Origin: Brugia malayi
Taxonomy: Eukaryota; Nematoda; Chromadorea; Rhabditida; Onchocercidae
Direction of reading: 5' to 3'
Assembly (NCBI RefSeq): GCF_000002995.4
Contig: NW_025062478.1
Coordinates: forward strand, 4,874,001 to 4,938,000
Length of the DNA stretch: 64,000 nt
Position 1 is the first letter of the stretch; every line of letters begins with the position of its first letter. The notes beneath the pieces are model-generated. The model ran no database searches. It was not told the origin of the DNA and saw nothing but the letters and a program-made list of their open reading frames with translations. Shown here piece after piece: positions 24,701-36,186 of this stretch. The translations under genes and the position numbers were made by a program.

Positions 24701-27700
24701 TGAAATTATAAAAATTGAAATTTCTAGCAAGATGAACTTTCCTTCCAATCATTTCCTTTTAGTCTTATCGATCTTTTTAAAAATGATGCTGAATAAATAG
24801 TCTTATACCACTCACTAGCAGCTGTTTTCTGTCATTGGTTTTTGCTCCTCTCAAACCTTTTGACTTGTCGTATTTATGGATATCATTTTGAATATGTTAG
24901 CTATTCGTTGGTTATCAGTGGTCTTAAAATTTTAAATGAAATATTGTTTTAAAGGAAATATTTTCGTTGGTTTTGAACATTGTCTCCAAACGGACAGAAG
25001 CAAGTAATAGGAGTGGTAATTAATAATATTTCACTACCATTTAATCATGCATGGACAGTTAATTATATCAAAGATTATTGGAGCTTTCTTAACAATTTTT
25101 TGATAATTCGCTCTGTTTGATTTTGAGATGGCTTTCCATTCCTTTTGACATATTCAGCTTTCTTTCACTTATTTATTTCTATTCAAGCATTCAAGTATCT
25201 GTGAATAGGAAAACTGACATCTGCTATTCGGCCTTTTTTTCCTTTATAGTGATGGTCGTCTCCCACACACTCTGATTTTGAATCTTAAAATTTTTTCCGT
25301 AAAATTCTCTTCTTTACACGATTTTCTTGGAAAAAATTCTCTTTTTTTTGAGTTTCTTTAATTCTTTTTTTTTTTTTTTGTTTGCATTTTCTAAAAGTGA
25401 AAACATAATTCCAATTTTTATTTTGTTCTAAAAAATCATATTTTTTTTTCGCAGCGTTGCTGATTATGCATATACTCATCGCAATATCGAACTTATACAT
25501 CTGAATTCCGTCTTGATCTTCATCAGGAAACAGAAAATAGAAGTCGGATAGGATGAACAGACAGGGCGAAGGAATGAACGAATGGACGGATACCATATGT
25601 GAAGCAAATGTTTTCAGTTTATTGTAACCTTTTAATAATTGAGGAAGAAAACAAAAAAACGATTTCGATGGGATCAACAAAAAAAGTATTTAGCACATAC
25701 AAATTGCTTAAATTAAAGAAAAAATCTAAAATAAAATTATTTTTTAATAAATCCTTTTTTCACTTAAAAATTTTCAGTCTCTCAATGCTTTGATTTTTGT
25801 TTTCCTCTCTTATTTCCTCATTTCATCGAATATGCATACTATTACGTGAAGTGTCAAATATCCGTGAACAAACTACGCAGCACGCAGACGATTATAAGTG
25901 AGAAATTGTTGCTTTTAAGGAGTTATCGTGCATGTGTCACCAATGTGATCTCAGTTATACCGAAATTGTGTACTAATCCTGTTTGTCCTATTTGGTTAAA
26001 CAAATTAAATTTCAAGATAAATAGAATACTGTTTGAGAAAAAAGCAAATAAGTTGCAAAAAATGGAAAACTTTGACTGAAAATTTCAGTTCAAATTTCTT
26101 TTTTTTTTTTTTTCACATGCTAAATTTTAGTTATTAGGAATTGCTTATTTAGTTCAGGAATTTTGACTCAAGGAAATGAACCAATTAAGCAATTCTGATT
26201 AAGAATAAACAATTGTTTTTAGTTTGTATTTTGCAAACGAACTGAAACGTTAAATATAAATTGATTCCATACAAAATTTTAATTAACGAGATTTTCTGAT
26301 AACGATTTAATGGCAGTAATGGTGATAATAATTTAACAGTTATATATTCTCGGAGGTTTGCACTAGACTAGTTAGTATTGATGATTGTTTTAGTGTGATC
26401 TTGTTTAACATAAATGATATTGGATAGCAATATTCTTAGAATAAACTTAGCGAAAATAAAAGAAATTTCATATTTAGAAAAAAGAGTAAAACTGAGTGAG
26501 AGTTTTCATTTTCAATTTTTGTTTGCATACTGAATCCTTGAATTATTTGCCTTTTGGGAGCCAGTTTTAGATTTAAACAAATTTGTCTTTCTTATAAAAC
26601 TTTTCACAGTTTTCATTCTACAATCGAAATTATTCAAATTTTTATGAACATAGTTTATAATTCTGAGGAAAATTTTATTCTGATTATGTAAGAAGTTTTT
26701 CATTGCAGAATATGATGGCTAACAATAATAGCTTGAGCTTTCATCACTATACTTGGATCTAACTTTGGGACAGAGATTAATGGAATAACGAATTGTAGTT
26801 GCATTTTAGCAGCATATCATCTTGATGAACTATTCATGTAAATATCATTTTGAGCAAAAATCGCATAATATTTGAGAGTTAACAGATGTGTGCTAAAGCA
26901 AATGTTGTTTCGGTACATTTCTATGTCAACGTTCCATGGGAAAAGTAATACATTTTGAACGGTTGATTTCATCCTTGCTCGGATCTGATCTATGCTATAA
27001 TAACTTTTAGCTGGATGCTGGCTAGAGTAGCATAAATAATATGAAAACTATAATATTGCAAGCTACCGCAATTATTTTAACTTTCGTTTTATCCTTTTTT
27101 TTTTCATAAATTTTGGACCACAAAAATGGTTTAAGGAAGGTGACACAAAGCTAAAGGATAAAGGATAATGTGAAATTGTTGAGTAGTAATGCTATTCTGA
27201 TGTGATCATTATAAAAGTAAATTGTGTTTTGAATCACGAAAACTCCTTTTGTCCTCTTCTTTTCGATTTTTTTGCTTTCTTTCGTTTAAAAATCGTTAAC
27301 ATTCAAAGCAAACTAATGAGTTTAGCTGTCTAATAGAACAAGCTAATCGGGAATAATCTTTCTTGTTGGCCTTTTTTTCCTTTCAAAAATCATGCCATTT
27401 ACGACAAATACTCAAATTATCGCTTGCTATCACTTTGGCGAAAAATGTTTCATTGGAAAGTTTTCCGATCAGTGTCGATCAGATTTGAAGTCGGATGGAA
27501 TTGAAATTCACAAGTTCTTTTTAGTAATGGGAATGGACCGTATTCGATGTTAATTAAGCAATCTAATGGAAACCAACTAATGAGGCAATTTTTTTTGTAG
27601 TACAATATGCAAAGCGGTTTTTCAATACTAAAAACTTATCTTTCTATTTTTTCCTTCCATATAATCATTTCAGTGTTAAAAACTTATGTATATTAGTGTC

Positions 27701-28068
27701 AATTTAATATCACAGTGCACATCCGTTTAGTCTGATTTTGGTGTTTAGTGAGAACTATTGTAGCTATATCTGAATATTCAGTCCTTAAAAATTATTTTGG
27801 TCATTGATTCCTTCATAATAATAATAGACCTAAGAGTTATAGAACGATTCTTAATTAATTATGTTAGATTCAACTTGTTAGCTTTAGAAAAAAACCTTAT
27901 CACATATTTATCAAGTAACATAGATATGCTTTTTCTTTGCTTATAAATTCCAGCTTAAGATAGTTGTGTTTGATGCTTAGTCTGTTCATTTATCATCGAA
28001 AATTTTCCATTCTAGATTTTTGCAACATATGCTTCCCGGCTAACTTTCGACATATGTTTCTTACTCAG

Positions 28069-28210
28069 CAAATACCCAGACGAGCTGCAGACAGTAGTTT
28101 TGGATAGTCTTCAGAACTGCAAGTTTCTATTTCAAGTCATCTTCCAGAGAAAATTAATGATCTGTCTCAAGAATGTCTGTGTACATTTTTTCTTTTTTGA
28201 TTTATTTTAA
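28069..28210 (+). CDS. candidate exon, unknown family
   Basis: A TTTCTTACTCAG acceptor ends at 28068. After one base, 46 codons are open to TAA at 28208-28210. The reading starts KYPDELQTVVLDSLQNCKF and ends in a Phe-run that looks non-coding. The frame is also open for about 20 codons upstream of the acceptor. The early part has mixed, protein-like composition and is GC-richer than its flanks. No donor within the exon is good. Function not recognised. Confidence 0.2.
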
Positions 28211-29291
28211 GTTCTTTAGAAAAAGAGTCATTTGTGAATACAAAATTTTAAATGGTATCATTTGAAAATTTTTAATGCTGTCAAGTCAATTTCGAAAAAT
28301 TAACGATTTAAAAATGGATCAAATAGAGCATTTAATGGTTGTTGACATATCTAAACTCTTTTAGAAAGTACGGTTATCTTATCGAATATGATGTAATCAC
28401 GCTATTGTCAAAATATTCAACCGTAATGACGATTGATTTGATTAATATTGTATAATCAAACAGCAATGATGATTGATCCAACTAATATTACTAAATGATT
28501 TAAAATTACTAATTCGTTGGATGATGAACTAACTACCAAATCCGAAATCTTTCACTTGCCTACATAGAATTTATTTTACCTACGTACTTTGCTTCCGTTA
28601 CAGTAATACAGAATTAAAGTAGTTGTTTCTCGGAAATGTTAAACGTTTTCTTTTTTATCTTATTTTATTCTTTCTTTTTATCAGTGCTGTCACTTTATCC
28701 CATATTATAAAGTGATTTATCAGCTGAACTATCATCTTTAAATTTTTCAAAAACTACGGAAGGACTATTGCTGTTGGTTTGAGCAAGGGATAGGAATTAT
28801 ATTGAGGATTTGGCGATATCGTTGTTAGCTTATGTTGTTTATATTAAACTTATTATTTAAGCATACTTGTAGGCTTTCTTTCCTAATAATTTGGTAAGCA
28901 GTTGTTCCTGAGATGAATTCAATGTTGAAAAGAAGAAAAATTATCCATAATTTATAAATTATGATAAATTTATGAAAATGTTAAGAAAAAGATGGGAAAG
29001 TTTTTGACTAAGCTTTGGATGAGAAGTGTGAAAGTTTAATCGTAATTTATTTATTCTTTCCTGCTATCATGACTGTAACCAACAGTACCATTATTGGCTA
29101 TCTTGCGCGCAATATCATTATTATCCTTTGCATTGTTATCATCGTTGAAGTGATTACGCAGCAATTTAAATTTTTGCTAATAATTTGTAAATTCTCTAAA
29201 TTGTTAAATTCCACCGATTTTTTGTATTCTCAAAATTATAATTCTGAACATATGAATTTGAAACACATCCATCTTTTCATGTTTACAAATG

Positions 29292-29319
29292 TTACCATGA
29301 TTTAAAATTTGGATTATTT
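29292..29319. repeat. perfect 28-bp direct repeat, copy 1
   Basis: The sequence starting TTACCATGATTTAAAATTTG is identical over 28 bp to 29515-29542, 223 bp downstream. Confidence 0.95.
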
Positions 29320-29514
29320 TGATATTAAAAGACATTAAAATCCAATCTTATGTTTTGAACCGAAGGGATGATAAGCACATGTCTAATAGTACAATTTTAG
29401 CTTTCATTGCTTTCTCATTTCATTTCATGTTCAATGTATGAACGTCAATTTTGTTGAAGTGCAAAGAATTTCAGTTGTTCATTAAAATTCTTTATCGATT
29501 AGCATATGATCACT

Positions 29515-29542
29515 TTACCATGATTTAAAATTTGGATTATTT
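29515..29542. repeat. perfect 28-bp direct repeat, copy 2
   Basis: Second copy of the repeat at 29292-29319. Flanking bases differ on both sides, so the similarity ends sharply. Confidence 0.95.
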
Positions 29543-29890
29543 AGTTTCCACTAAAACATTTGAAAATAATCGTTTTTTTTTTTTTTTTTCTCGTGTCGCG
29601 TTTTTATTTGTATTGCACTAATTTTCAATTATCATTTGGTTTATTTTAAGGTCAGCGAAACAAATGAAACTTATTGAAAGCATTCATCAACAATCTTTGG
29701 CTATTTCTAATTGAGAATAACAATGGCAGCATTATTAGTGTTCTTCATTCATCGACACAGAAAGTAACAGCAACATGTATGATTTAAATTCGGATATACG
29801 TTTCATATTCTGAGTATACATTTCAGTGCATAAATAATAATTATGCTAAGTGCACCTCGACGGAACTAGCAGTAAAAAAAATTTCAGTTT

Positions 29891-29893
<3 letters not shown>

Positions 29894-29929
<36 letters not shown>
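29894..29929. repeat. (CT)n microsatellite
   Basis: About 18 CT units, uninterrupted. Confidence 0.95.
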
Positions 29930-29933
<4 letters not shown>

Positions 29934-30459
29934 CTTTCATCTTTCATCATTGCTTTCCCCTCTATTTTAATCCTTTTTTGTTTTGTTACTTTCAAATAAA
30001 CATATCCTTTAATATATCTTTTATTTTATTAATGTTTTACTTATCTAATTAATCGTTCCTTGTGATTTGGTCATTCGATAATTATCATCGACTTAACCTT
30101 ATTCTCTTTCATCCATTAATAACGAAACAAAGAATGCAATGTAATTAGCAAATTCACATTAATTAACTGAGAGGTATTTGTGACACCGTCCATTCTTCCC
30201 TTCTAATCGACAATATCTCATTCATTTCAATATGTTTCGGTTGATTACTTGATAAATGCTTACAGTGTTAGACTTAATTACTACTCGCTAACTTTGCTTA
30301 TCTTCAAAAAGTTCATCCTACATCTTTTGTGATACTTACTGGTGGTGAATGATGTATATTTGTTGACAGCAACTGCTAATTATGCCTTATAAGTAAACGT
30401 GTTGGAAGTAAGTTCTTCAAAATTATCAAAAGTTCTGAAAGTTAGTTGTAAAGGAACGG

Positions 30460-30508
30460 ACGGTGCCATTTTCATTTCTTATAAAATAAGAAATGAAAAT
30501 GGCACCGT
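30460..30508. repeat. perfect 23-bp inverted repeat with 3-nt loop
   Basis: Arm 1 (30460-30482, starting ACGGTGCCATTTTC) and arm 2 (30486-30508, ending GGCACCGT) are exact reverse complements around AAA. It lies inside a 65-codon chance-length open frame (30399-30596). As RNA it would fold into a very stable stem. The loop is too short for a typical microRNA precursor. Confidence 0.95.
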
Positions 30509-30599
30509 ATTGCAAAATCAACTGATAAACAGCAGCGAATGTTGTCTATCAGTGAGTGGTATCAGTGAGCCATTCTGTCAATCTCTAAAAATGTAGTAT

Positions 30600-33555
30600 A
30601 GAACTTAAGAAAAGTAAAGAATATAAATCGGACACACCAACAGTCAGGTACTGTTAGTATTACTTTAACACATTTTGCAGTATTTTTATTGAATTTTACA
30701 TTTGCGCATGAATTTCACAAAACGCTTCATTACTGACGTGGCTTTCAATTTTGATGTTAACTAAAAATTTCTGGAAAAAAGAATAATACCATAAGTTATT
30801 TGAGTTTGATAACTCAAATCGTTTGAATTTAAACTCACTTAACGACTAATAAAGAGCGAAGTCGAAGAATGATAGTATTAAATGAATTGGAAAATTGGAA
30901 CATTTATAATTGCTTATGAGTATTTTTAAAGTACTAAACACTTGCATTGCAATAGGATGTTACAATACTGCAATTTCTAGGAAATTTTGATCCAAATTTC
31001 ATTACTTTTGGATATTGAAAGCGAATTGAAGGGCAAAGTTTCTTTGAAATTTGAGGATCGAAACTAGCAAAATAAAACTCATAATTCATTGTAAAAGAAC
31101 TTAAAGTGGGTTAATGGTGAAATCTAAAATGGGTTAATGTTCAACAGTGTTTGCACAATACAACTTTAAGTGTTTTATTCATACAAGTTTCCATATTGTA
31201 AGCTTATGACATGCATTTATGCATGCGCGCGTATATATTTGTACTTGTACGCAGCAGTCACTTTACATTTATTATAAAATTCAGCAAAATAGTTTGGTTT
31301 TTATGATAAAATTCATGCAAAATAGTCTGATTTTAATTTGGGCTGTTGATATTTAAATATTAAGCCGTGAAATTTCTGTTTTATGTTTAATTTCTTTTCT
31401 GAAAAAAATAAAATTTTCAAAAGTAAATCTAAGAAAAAATCAGAAGAAAAAAACTTTAAGAATGGAACAAAGAGAGGAAGAGGAATGGATCGTTAGTGAT
31501 TATGCGTCCATTCATCGATAATTTACAATAAATTATGGAAAATTGTAGTCCTCTTCCCATAGTCAAGCCATTTATCTATTCATCTATTCATTCATCCAAC
31601 CATTTGCTTCATGTTTTTTTACCATCGTTTTCAATAAATCATTTGCATCCTAATCATCACTTTCTGAACTTATCATTTTTTTGTTCTGTAAAATATTCCA
31701 TAAAAATTACATGTAGGGACGTTTCCTTGATTAGAATTAATTAGTGTCAATAATCAAAAGTTATGAGGTGAAAAAAACCTAAGCAGAAATAATTTTTAAT
31801 TAGGGAAAAATAATCTATAATTTTCAATATGATAACAAGAGCGAGATTAAAAAATATAAATTAAAAAATTTGTAGATTAATTTATCAAAAAAAGAAAGTT
31901 TTCTGGGGCTGAAATATTTTGCAATTCTTTGATGTGCCAAAAAAAGTGCACAATATTTGCTACAGTCATAGCTAAATTTCCAAACTTAGCATTAACATCC
32001 TCATTATCATTCTCGTTGTTCTCATATTGTCATCGTTATCAAATAAGCACTTCCTTTATAATATTTCTTTTTTTTTTATTTCTACCTGGTTGTTTACTGG
32101 TGCAGATATGCTTTATGTTTGTCATTGTAGATTAGTGACACATAATAATCGGCGCCTATGTCTCACGTAGGCAATAATGTAAAAAAAGGAGGGAGAAAGG
32201 AAAAACAGTATGATAAGGATAGTTTAGAGAAGAACAGTTATGATAAAATGATCAATGCAGTAAAATGAAAAGTAAATAGAATAAAGAAAAAGATGGAAGA
32301 TATTAAAACACTTTCATGAGTATGCCATCTTGTCGTCATCGCCAGAATTACAACCAAATTCAATGCTTTGTCGTTAACATCATCATTCCTATCAGCACTT
32401 CGCACTTCGTACTTGGTGGAAATATGCGCTCGTAGTATGTAAAATGCAAAATTGCTGCTTACACAAGAAAGGCAGTGAATAATGTTGTTGTCATTCTGAC
32501 GCACAACAAGTCTGAAGTTGATATAATGCCTTCCAATTCATTCATTCCATAAAATTTCTCCGTTTCTGTGTGCATTTTGAATCATAGACAAGAAGAAAAA
32601 GAAAATTTTAAAGTATTGGAAAAAAAACTTTCCTGCTATATTTCAATGGATAAATTTGGTTTTAGTTCCTGTTGCTTTTATCCTACGAAAGACTGAGTTA
32701 TTTATTTTCAACACATGCAGAATTCCAATATTGGGAAGCGGAAAATGACACATTATCGAGATAGCGGGATAGCAGATTCTCTCTTACAATGTATAAAAAA
32801 CGAAAATGTCTGAATGATATTGATTTATTGAATTTCACCAATATTTTTACCTATATCTCTTTTACACAATAAGCTAGGTTTTCTACTAATGTATTTTTGC
32901 AACATTTTCCCTGCAAAGCATCTTAATGAATATTTATTAAAGATTTGTTTGGGTAACCGAAAAATTGTTGCAGTCGAATAAATGATTCAATGAAGTTATA
33001 TTTTATATCGCTAAATTCCTTTCAAATTGTTCGACTTTGTATTCATTAATTGATCACAATTTAGTTTATTAATTCTTTTTTGTGAGAAATTATGAAACAA
33101 ATAATCATTGAGTACAATATTCGCCTTATTTAGACTTTTTCTAGGATTCATCTCTTTGTGTTAGTTCAATTACATGTTAAAAATAGTCATCGCAGAATTT
33201 TTTGAACCATATGAAATTAATTATCAAACTGTTTCTATCAGTAAACTTGGCGATCATTTAAGTGTCAGTGGTTCAGATTCTCTTTTCACTGTTGCATTTT
33301 GACATTCCTCGTTCATGCTGAAAATAAAAAAAATATGTACATTGGATTCAAGCGAGGATGCGAAATTTCAAACACTTCGAAAAGTCGATTCATTACGTGA
33401 AAATTCCTTTCAACATCAATGTGCTGGGAAGAAGGAAATGAATTCAAAATGGAATGAATTTAAAATCGCTTCTCTTTACATGCACATTGCACACACACAC
33501 ATGCATAGATAGATATATATATGTATATAAATGTATGTCCCCCTCCCTTATTTAG
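30600..33555. other. no supported gene
   Basis: AT-rich, with open frames of chance length only. A short CA-rich stretch lies around 33485-33505. Confidence 0.55.
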
Positions 33556-34418
33556 AATTATAGTCGTCAAGATGGATAATTGCATCTCGAATACAGAATC
33601 GAAATGTCGAGGAGGACAAAAAATCTCTCCTGTCCTCGTTTTTTACCTAGAAAATTTCTGTAAGTTTCCCTTCCTTTTTTGCATTTCTTCATCACACCTA
33701 TAATCATCACCACAACCATCATTGTCACCATCATTATCACCATATCACATTATCACCATCACTGTCATCACCGTTAATATCATGTCCTTATCTCCCATAT
33801 TTCCATTCCTACCATTATTAGAATATTAGTTAGAACAATACCAATATCATTTTCAATTTCTATCATTATATTATCATTACTATCTTTTTCTGTTTTACTA
33901 CATTTTAAAAATGCTTTCTCTTTTATCATTCTGACGAATGATAAAATAATTTTAGAATGACTAATTGAAAAAACTCATCCATGCAAGCATGTTCATTGTT
34001 AGATTCTGTATGATTACATTTCATTTTACAAAACTATTAAATCCATAAAAATGCACGAAAAGAAATCGCAAATCATTCTTTTTTTTTTCGTTAAAAAGTT
34101 GCAAAAAACAAAAGTTTTGTTGACTTTTCAGTACAATGTTGTTTTTATCAGAAATTAAATCAGACTGAAAACGACCATCACAGAGAAAGACTTCAGAATT
34201 TCAAGCGTCCAACTTCTGCAACTTTTAGCATTTCTTCTTTATACATAACCGTTAAGAAGGGATCAAAATTTGCAAATAAGCCAATATTTTATGCAAATAT
34301 CTTCCAATTAAAATTTTTTCAAATTATTATTTCAAGCATTTCGTATACAATTAAGTCCTTGGAGACAAGATATTTCGCCATACATCTGTTTCAGATGGAA
34401 GTAACAACGAAGCTATAA
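33556..34418 (+). CDS. two-exon model, 124-residue protein of unknown family
   Basis: Exon 1 begins after a pyrimidine-rich acceptor (CCTCCCTTATTTAG, ending 33555), which could be a trans-splice site. The ATG is at 33572 and the exon ends at 33659 before GTAAGTTT, leaving one base. Exon 2 (34132-34418) follows GACTTTTCAG, supplies two bases and stays open for 94 codons to TAA at 34416-34418. The 472-bp intron holds an ATC-type microsatellite. The protein starts MDNCISNTESKCRGG; exon 2 has a basic, Ser/Thr-rich middle (LQNFKRPTSATFSISS). No signal peptide or known domain was seen. Exon 2 lacks an early ATG, so it is easily missed by start-based ORF finding. A stop-to-stop frame of this length is expected about once by chance in the window, so the case rests on the matching splice phases. 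Confidence 0.3.
33704..33782. repeat. degenerate (ATC)n microsatellite
   Basis: Interrupted ATC/CAC triplets over about 80 bp, within the proposed intron of the 33556-34418 model. Confidence 0.85.
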
Positions 34419-34477
34419 CAAACTATTATTATCATCTAAGGGTAACTGTAACCCGGGAACGTTGAGGATGTCAAGGA

Positions 34478-34654
34478 TTACGCAGTAGGTATATGTTCCT
34501 TCCCGAGCCGATATGCGAAAGCCCATCGATTAATTTGGTAGATGAAAATGCTAGCGGTTCCGTTACCTTGCCAATGCGAAGTGTCGTTTTTGATTTGAAT
34601 TGCTCGAAGCTTTGCTTCAATCGACATATATGCATGAAAAGGCTCTCTTGACAT
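34478..34654 (-). CDS. GC-raised minus-strand open frame, 58 codons
   Basis: On the minus strand ATG at 34654 is preceded by an in-frame TAG and a GCGGCG leader. The frame runs to TAA at 34480-34478. After 29 codons there is a good donor (CAAG|GTAACG, exon end 34567), so a first exon of 29 codons plus one base is an alternative. The reading starts MSREPFHAYMSIEAKLRAIQ and is well mixed in composition. The island (about 34440-34700) is clearly GC-richer than its flanks. The + strand of the same island has no comparable frame. Function not recognised. Confidence 0.2.
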   Translation of the reverse strand: MSREPFHAYMSIEAKLRAIQIKNDTSHWQGNGTASIFIYQINRWAFAYRLGKEHIPTA

Positions 34655-34900
34655 CGCCGCCTACCCTATGCGATAATGAAAGAAATATTCAGGTAACTTT
34701 AAAATATTGTACCACAAGTGATAATTATAAATTATAATCGAAATTCTCATATACTTTCTTTCTTTTCCTATTATAATTTTGCAATAAAAAAAGGAAGGCA
34801 AAATGAAAAAGAAAAAAAATGAAAAAGACAGCGACATTTGTCAGTACAGATTTAGCAGCATTCAGCAGTTGCTAAATTCGTTTTTTTTTTTCTTGAAATT

Positions 34901-35007
34901 GCAGAGCAATGCAGTAGCAGTTGCTGTTGCAGTAATAGCAGTTATTGCCGCATGAATGCGCAAATTGACTGATTGATTGACTAAGTGAGTGAATGAGTGA
35001 CTGACTG
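34901..35007. repeat. degenerate GCA/GTT triplet and TGAN tetranucleotide tracts
   Basis: GCAGTAGCAGTTGCTGTTGC-type triplets (about 34911-34950) read as alternating Ala-Val on the + strand. A TGAC/TGAT/TGAG tract at 34967-35007 follows. Confidence 0.7.
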
Positions 35008-35025
35008 AACGTTTCGTTTCATGAG

Positions 35026-35196
35026 ATGACACAGGTTGGATTTGATGTACCGAAGGAAAGATATGAGAGGAAAGAGTCGGTTAGGATGAGAAAGGAGAAG
35101 AGAGGAGACCGGTGTCGTCTGCGTATATCACAGGTTGAAGCTGGAAAAGTCGCCGTTTTCTACTTGATTTCCTTTTTTGTCAACTTTCTTAGCTAG
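35026..35196 (+). CDS. candidate basic open frame, 56 codons
   Basis: ATG at 35026; the frame is open from 35005 and ends at TAG 35194-35196. The reading starts MTQVGFDVPKERYERK, is strongly basic in the middle (RMRKEKRGDRCRLR) and ends in a hydrophobic C-terminus (VFYLISFFVNFLS). The purine-rich DNA of the middle part favours Lys/Arg/Glu codons, so composition is weak support. A possible donor (ACAG|GTTGAA) lies inside. It sits in the same GC-raised 2-kb region as its neighbours. Family not recognised. Confidence 0.18.
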   Translation: MTQVGFDVPKERYERKESVRMRKEKRGDRCRLRISQVEAGKVAVFYLISFFVNFLS

Positions 35197-35491
35197 CAAT
35201 TTCTTGCACTGACAACTAGCAGCATTCTTTGAGACAGTATGTGTAACTCTGAGACTTATGGCTAAAATGATTTGACATAAAATTATTTAGTCATTTGTAT
35301 GACTGGGAAGTAATCGGAATGGAATAAGTATTTCTCGAAAATATCTAATTCCTATCATTTTATCTATTCTTTGTTTTTTTTTTTTTTGTGTTGTCTCGAG
35401 TGATAAAAGTAACATTTATCAAGCTTGAATGAATGACATAGGCAGTTTGAAGTGGGAAATATAATACAAATTAAAAAGATAAGAGAAATTT

Positions 35492-35893
35492 ATGATCATT
35501 TATTTTGAGGAATCATTCGAATTTGACATTTCAAATCCTCTATTTTTACTTGCCTCACCGCAATCTTTCCACCCGATCATTACTTCAGGCCAAGTAAGTT
35601 GCCATCTAAATGAATCTAATCACTTTCGTCATTTAGCAAATTCCATCTTTTCTTCCCTACGCTTATGCTTTCTGCAAACGTATTGTTGTCTCGCTGCACG
35701 AATTTGCGTCGCGCATTCACTCGTTTTTAGGCGTATCGCCGTGAAGGATAGGAAATGCCCTTTCCGCTTAATCCGTGATGAACTTCGTCCGGAATACTTC
35801 CCTCCTAACAGTTTCCTGAATCTAACACTACCAGCACATATACACGTACAGTTATTTTGGTTGTACATAGAGCAGACAACACTGCAGTTATGA
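35492..35893 (+). CDS. longest non-repetitive open frame, 133 codons; possible first exon
   Basis: ATG at 35492, stop TGA at 35891-35893. An excellent donor (CAA|GTAAGT, exon end 35593) falls after 34 codons in phase 0, so the true exon may be only 35492-35593. The start reads MIIYFEESFEFDISNPLFLL. The later part is GC-richer and also open on the minus strand for 79 codons (35868-35629, start MYNQNNCTCICAG), so strand is unresolved. Codons 11-27 overlap one copy of a duplicated element whose second copy (36311-36370) carries a 10-bp insertion. That indel is not a multiple of three, which argues against conserved coding there. Function not recognised. Confidence 0.22.
   Translation: MIIYFEESFEFDISNPLFLLASPQSFHPIITSGQVSCHLNESNHFRHLANSIFSSLRLCFLQTYCCLAARICVAHSLVFRRIAVKDRKCPFRLIRDELRPEYFPPNSFLNLTLPAHIHVQLFWLYIEQTTLQL
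35523..35572. repeat. diverged duplicated element, copy 1
   Basis: Two blocks are shared with 36311-36370: TTGACATTTCAAAT-Y-CTCTATTT (one mismatch) and an exact 24-bp block beginning CTTGCCTCACCGCAATC. Confidence 0.9.
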
Positions 35894-36186
35894 AGAGCAC
35901 ACGAAAAGTGTATGGTAATTGAGGAGGGTCCGACAATTCATACAATTAGCAATAGTGGAAAATGTACAGAAAATTGAGATTCTTAAGATTCATGAAGGGA
36001 GTAAGGTATTAAAAAGAAATCTACAAGAAATAGAAGAAAAGCAAATATGTGAGACAATGTTGTGAGAGCTCGACTCTAGATGAATCGAGTGGATGAGGGT
36101 GGGGCATATTATGTACGCTCCACATGTCACATCGTGTTTCTGTATTTCCCTTCTAGTCTTGCCATCTGTGTTCTCTTGTTTTTCAG

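Larger units (their letters stand above)
20512..28068. other. no convincing gene over 7.5 kb
   Basis: A 19-codon ATG-initiated stretch (20512-20569) ends at a G|GTGAGC donor and reads MMEFCCSDMRRRRILSRK; no partner exon was found. An 11-bp tandem (TATTTTAGCCA) lies at 20931-20952. The 131-codon minus-strand frame at 25285-25680 is dominated by Lys/Phe-rich low complexity and I do not accept it as a gene. Confidence 0.5.
28211..30459. other. no supported gene; exact 28-bp duplication
   Basis: The notable element is the perfect direct repeat at 29292-29319 and 29515-29542. The open frame at 29015-29305 is hydrophobic and its end overlaps the first repeat copy. Confidence 0.5.

Noticed and set aside
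25285..25680. 131-codon minus-strand open frame
   Set aside because: Composition is dominated by poly-A/poly-T derived Lys, Phe and Asn runs; no splice or start context.
34901..34952. Ala-Val repeat or Cys-rich peptide reading of the triplet tract
   Set aside because: Readings on both strands follow from a degenerate GCA/GTT triplet repeat.
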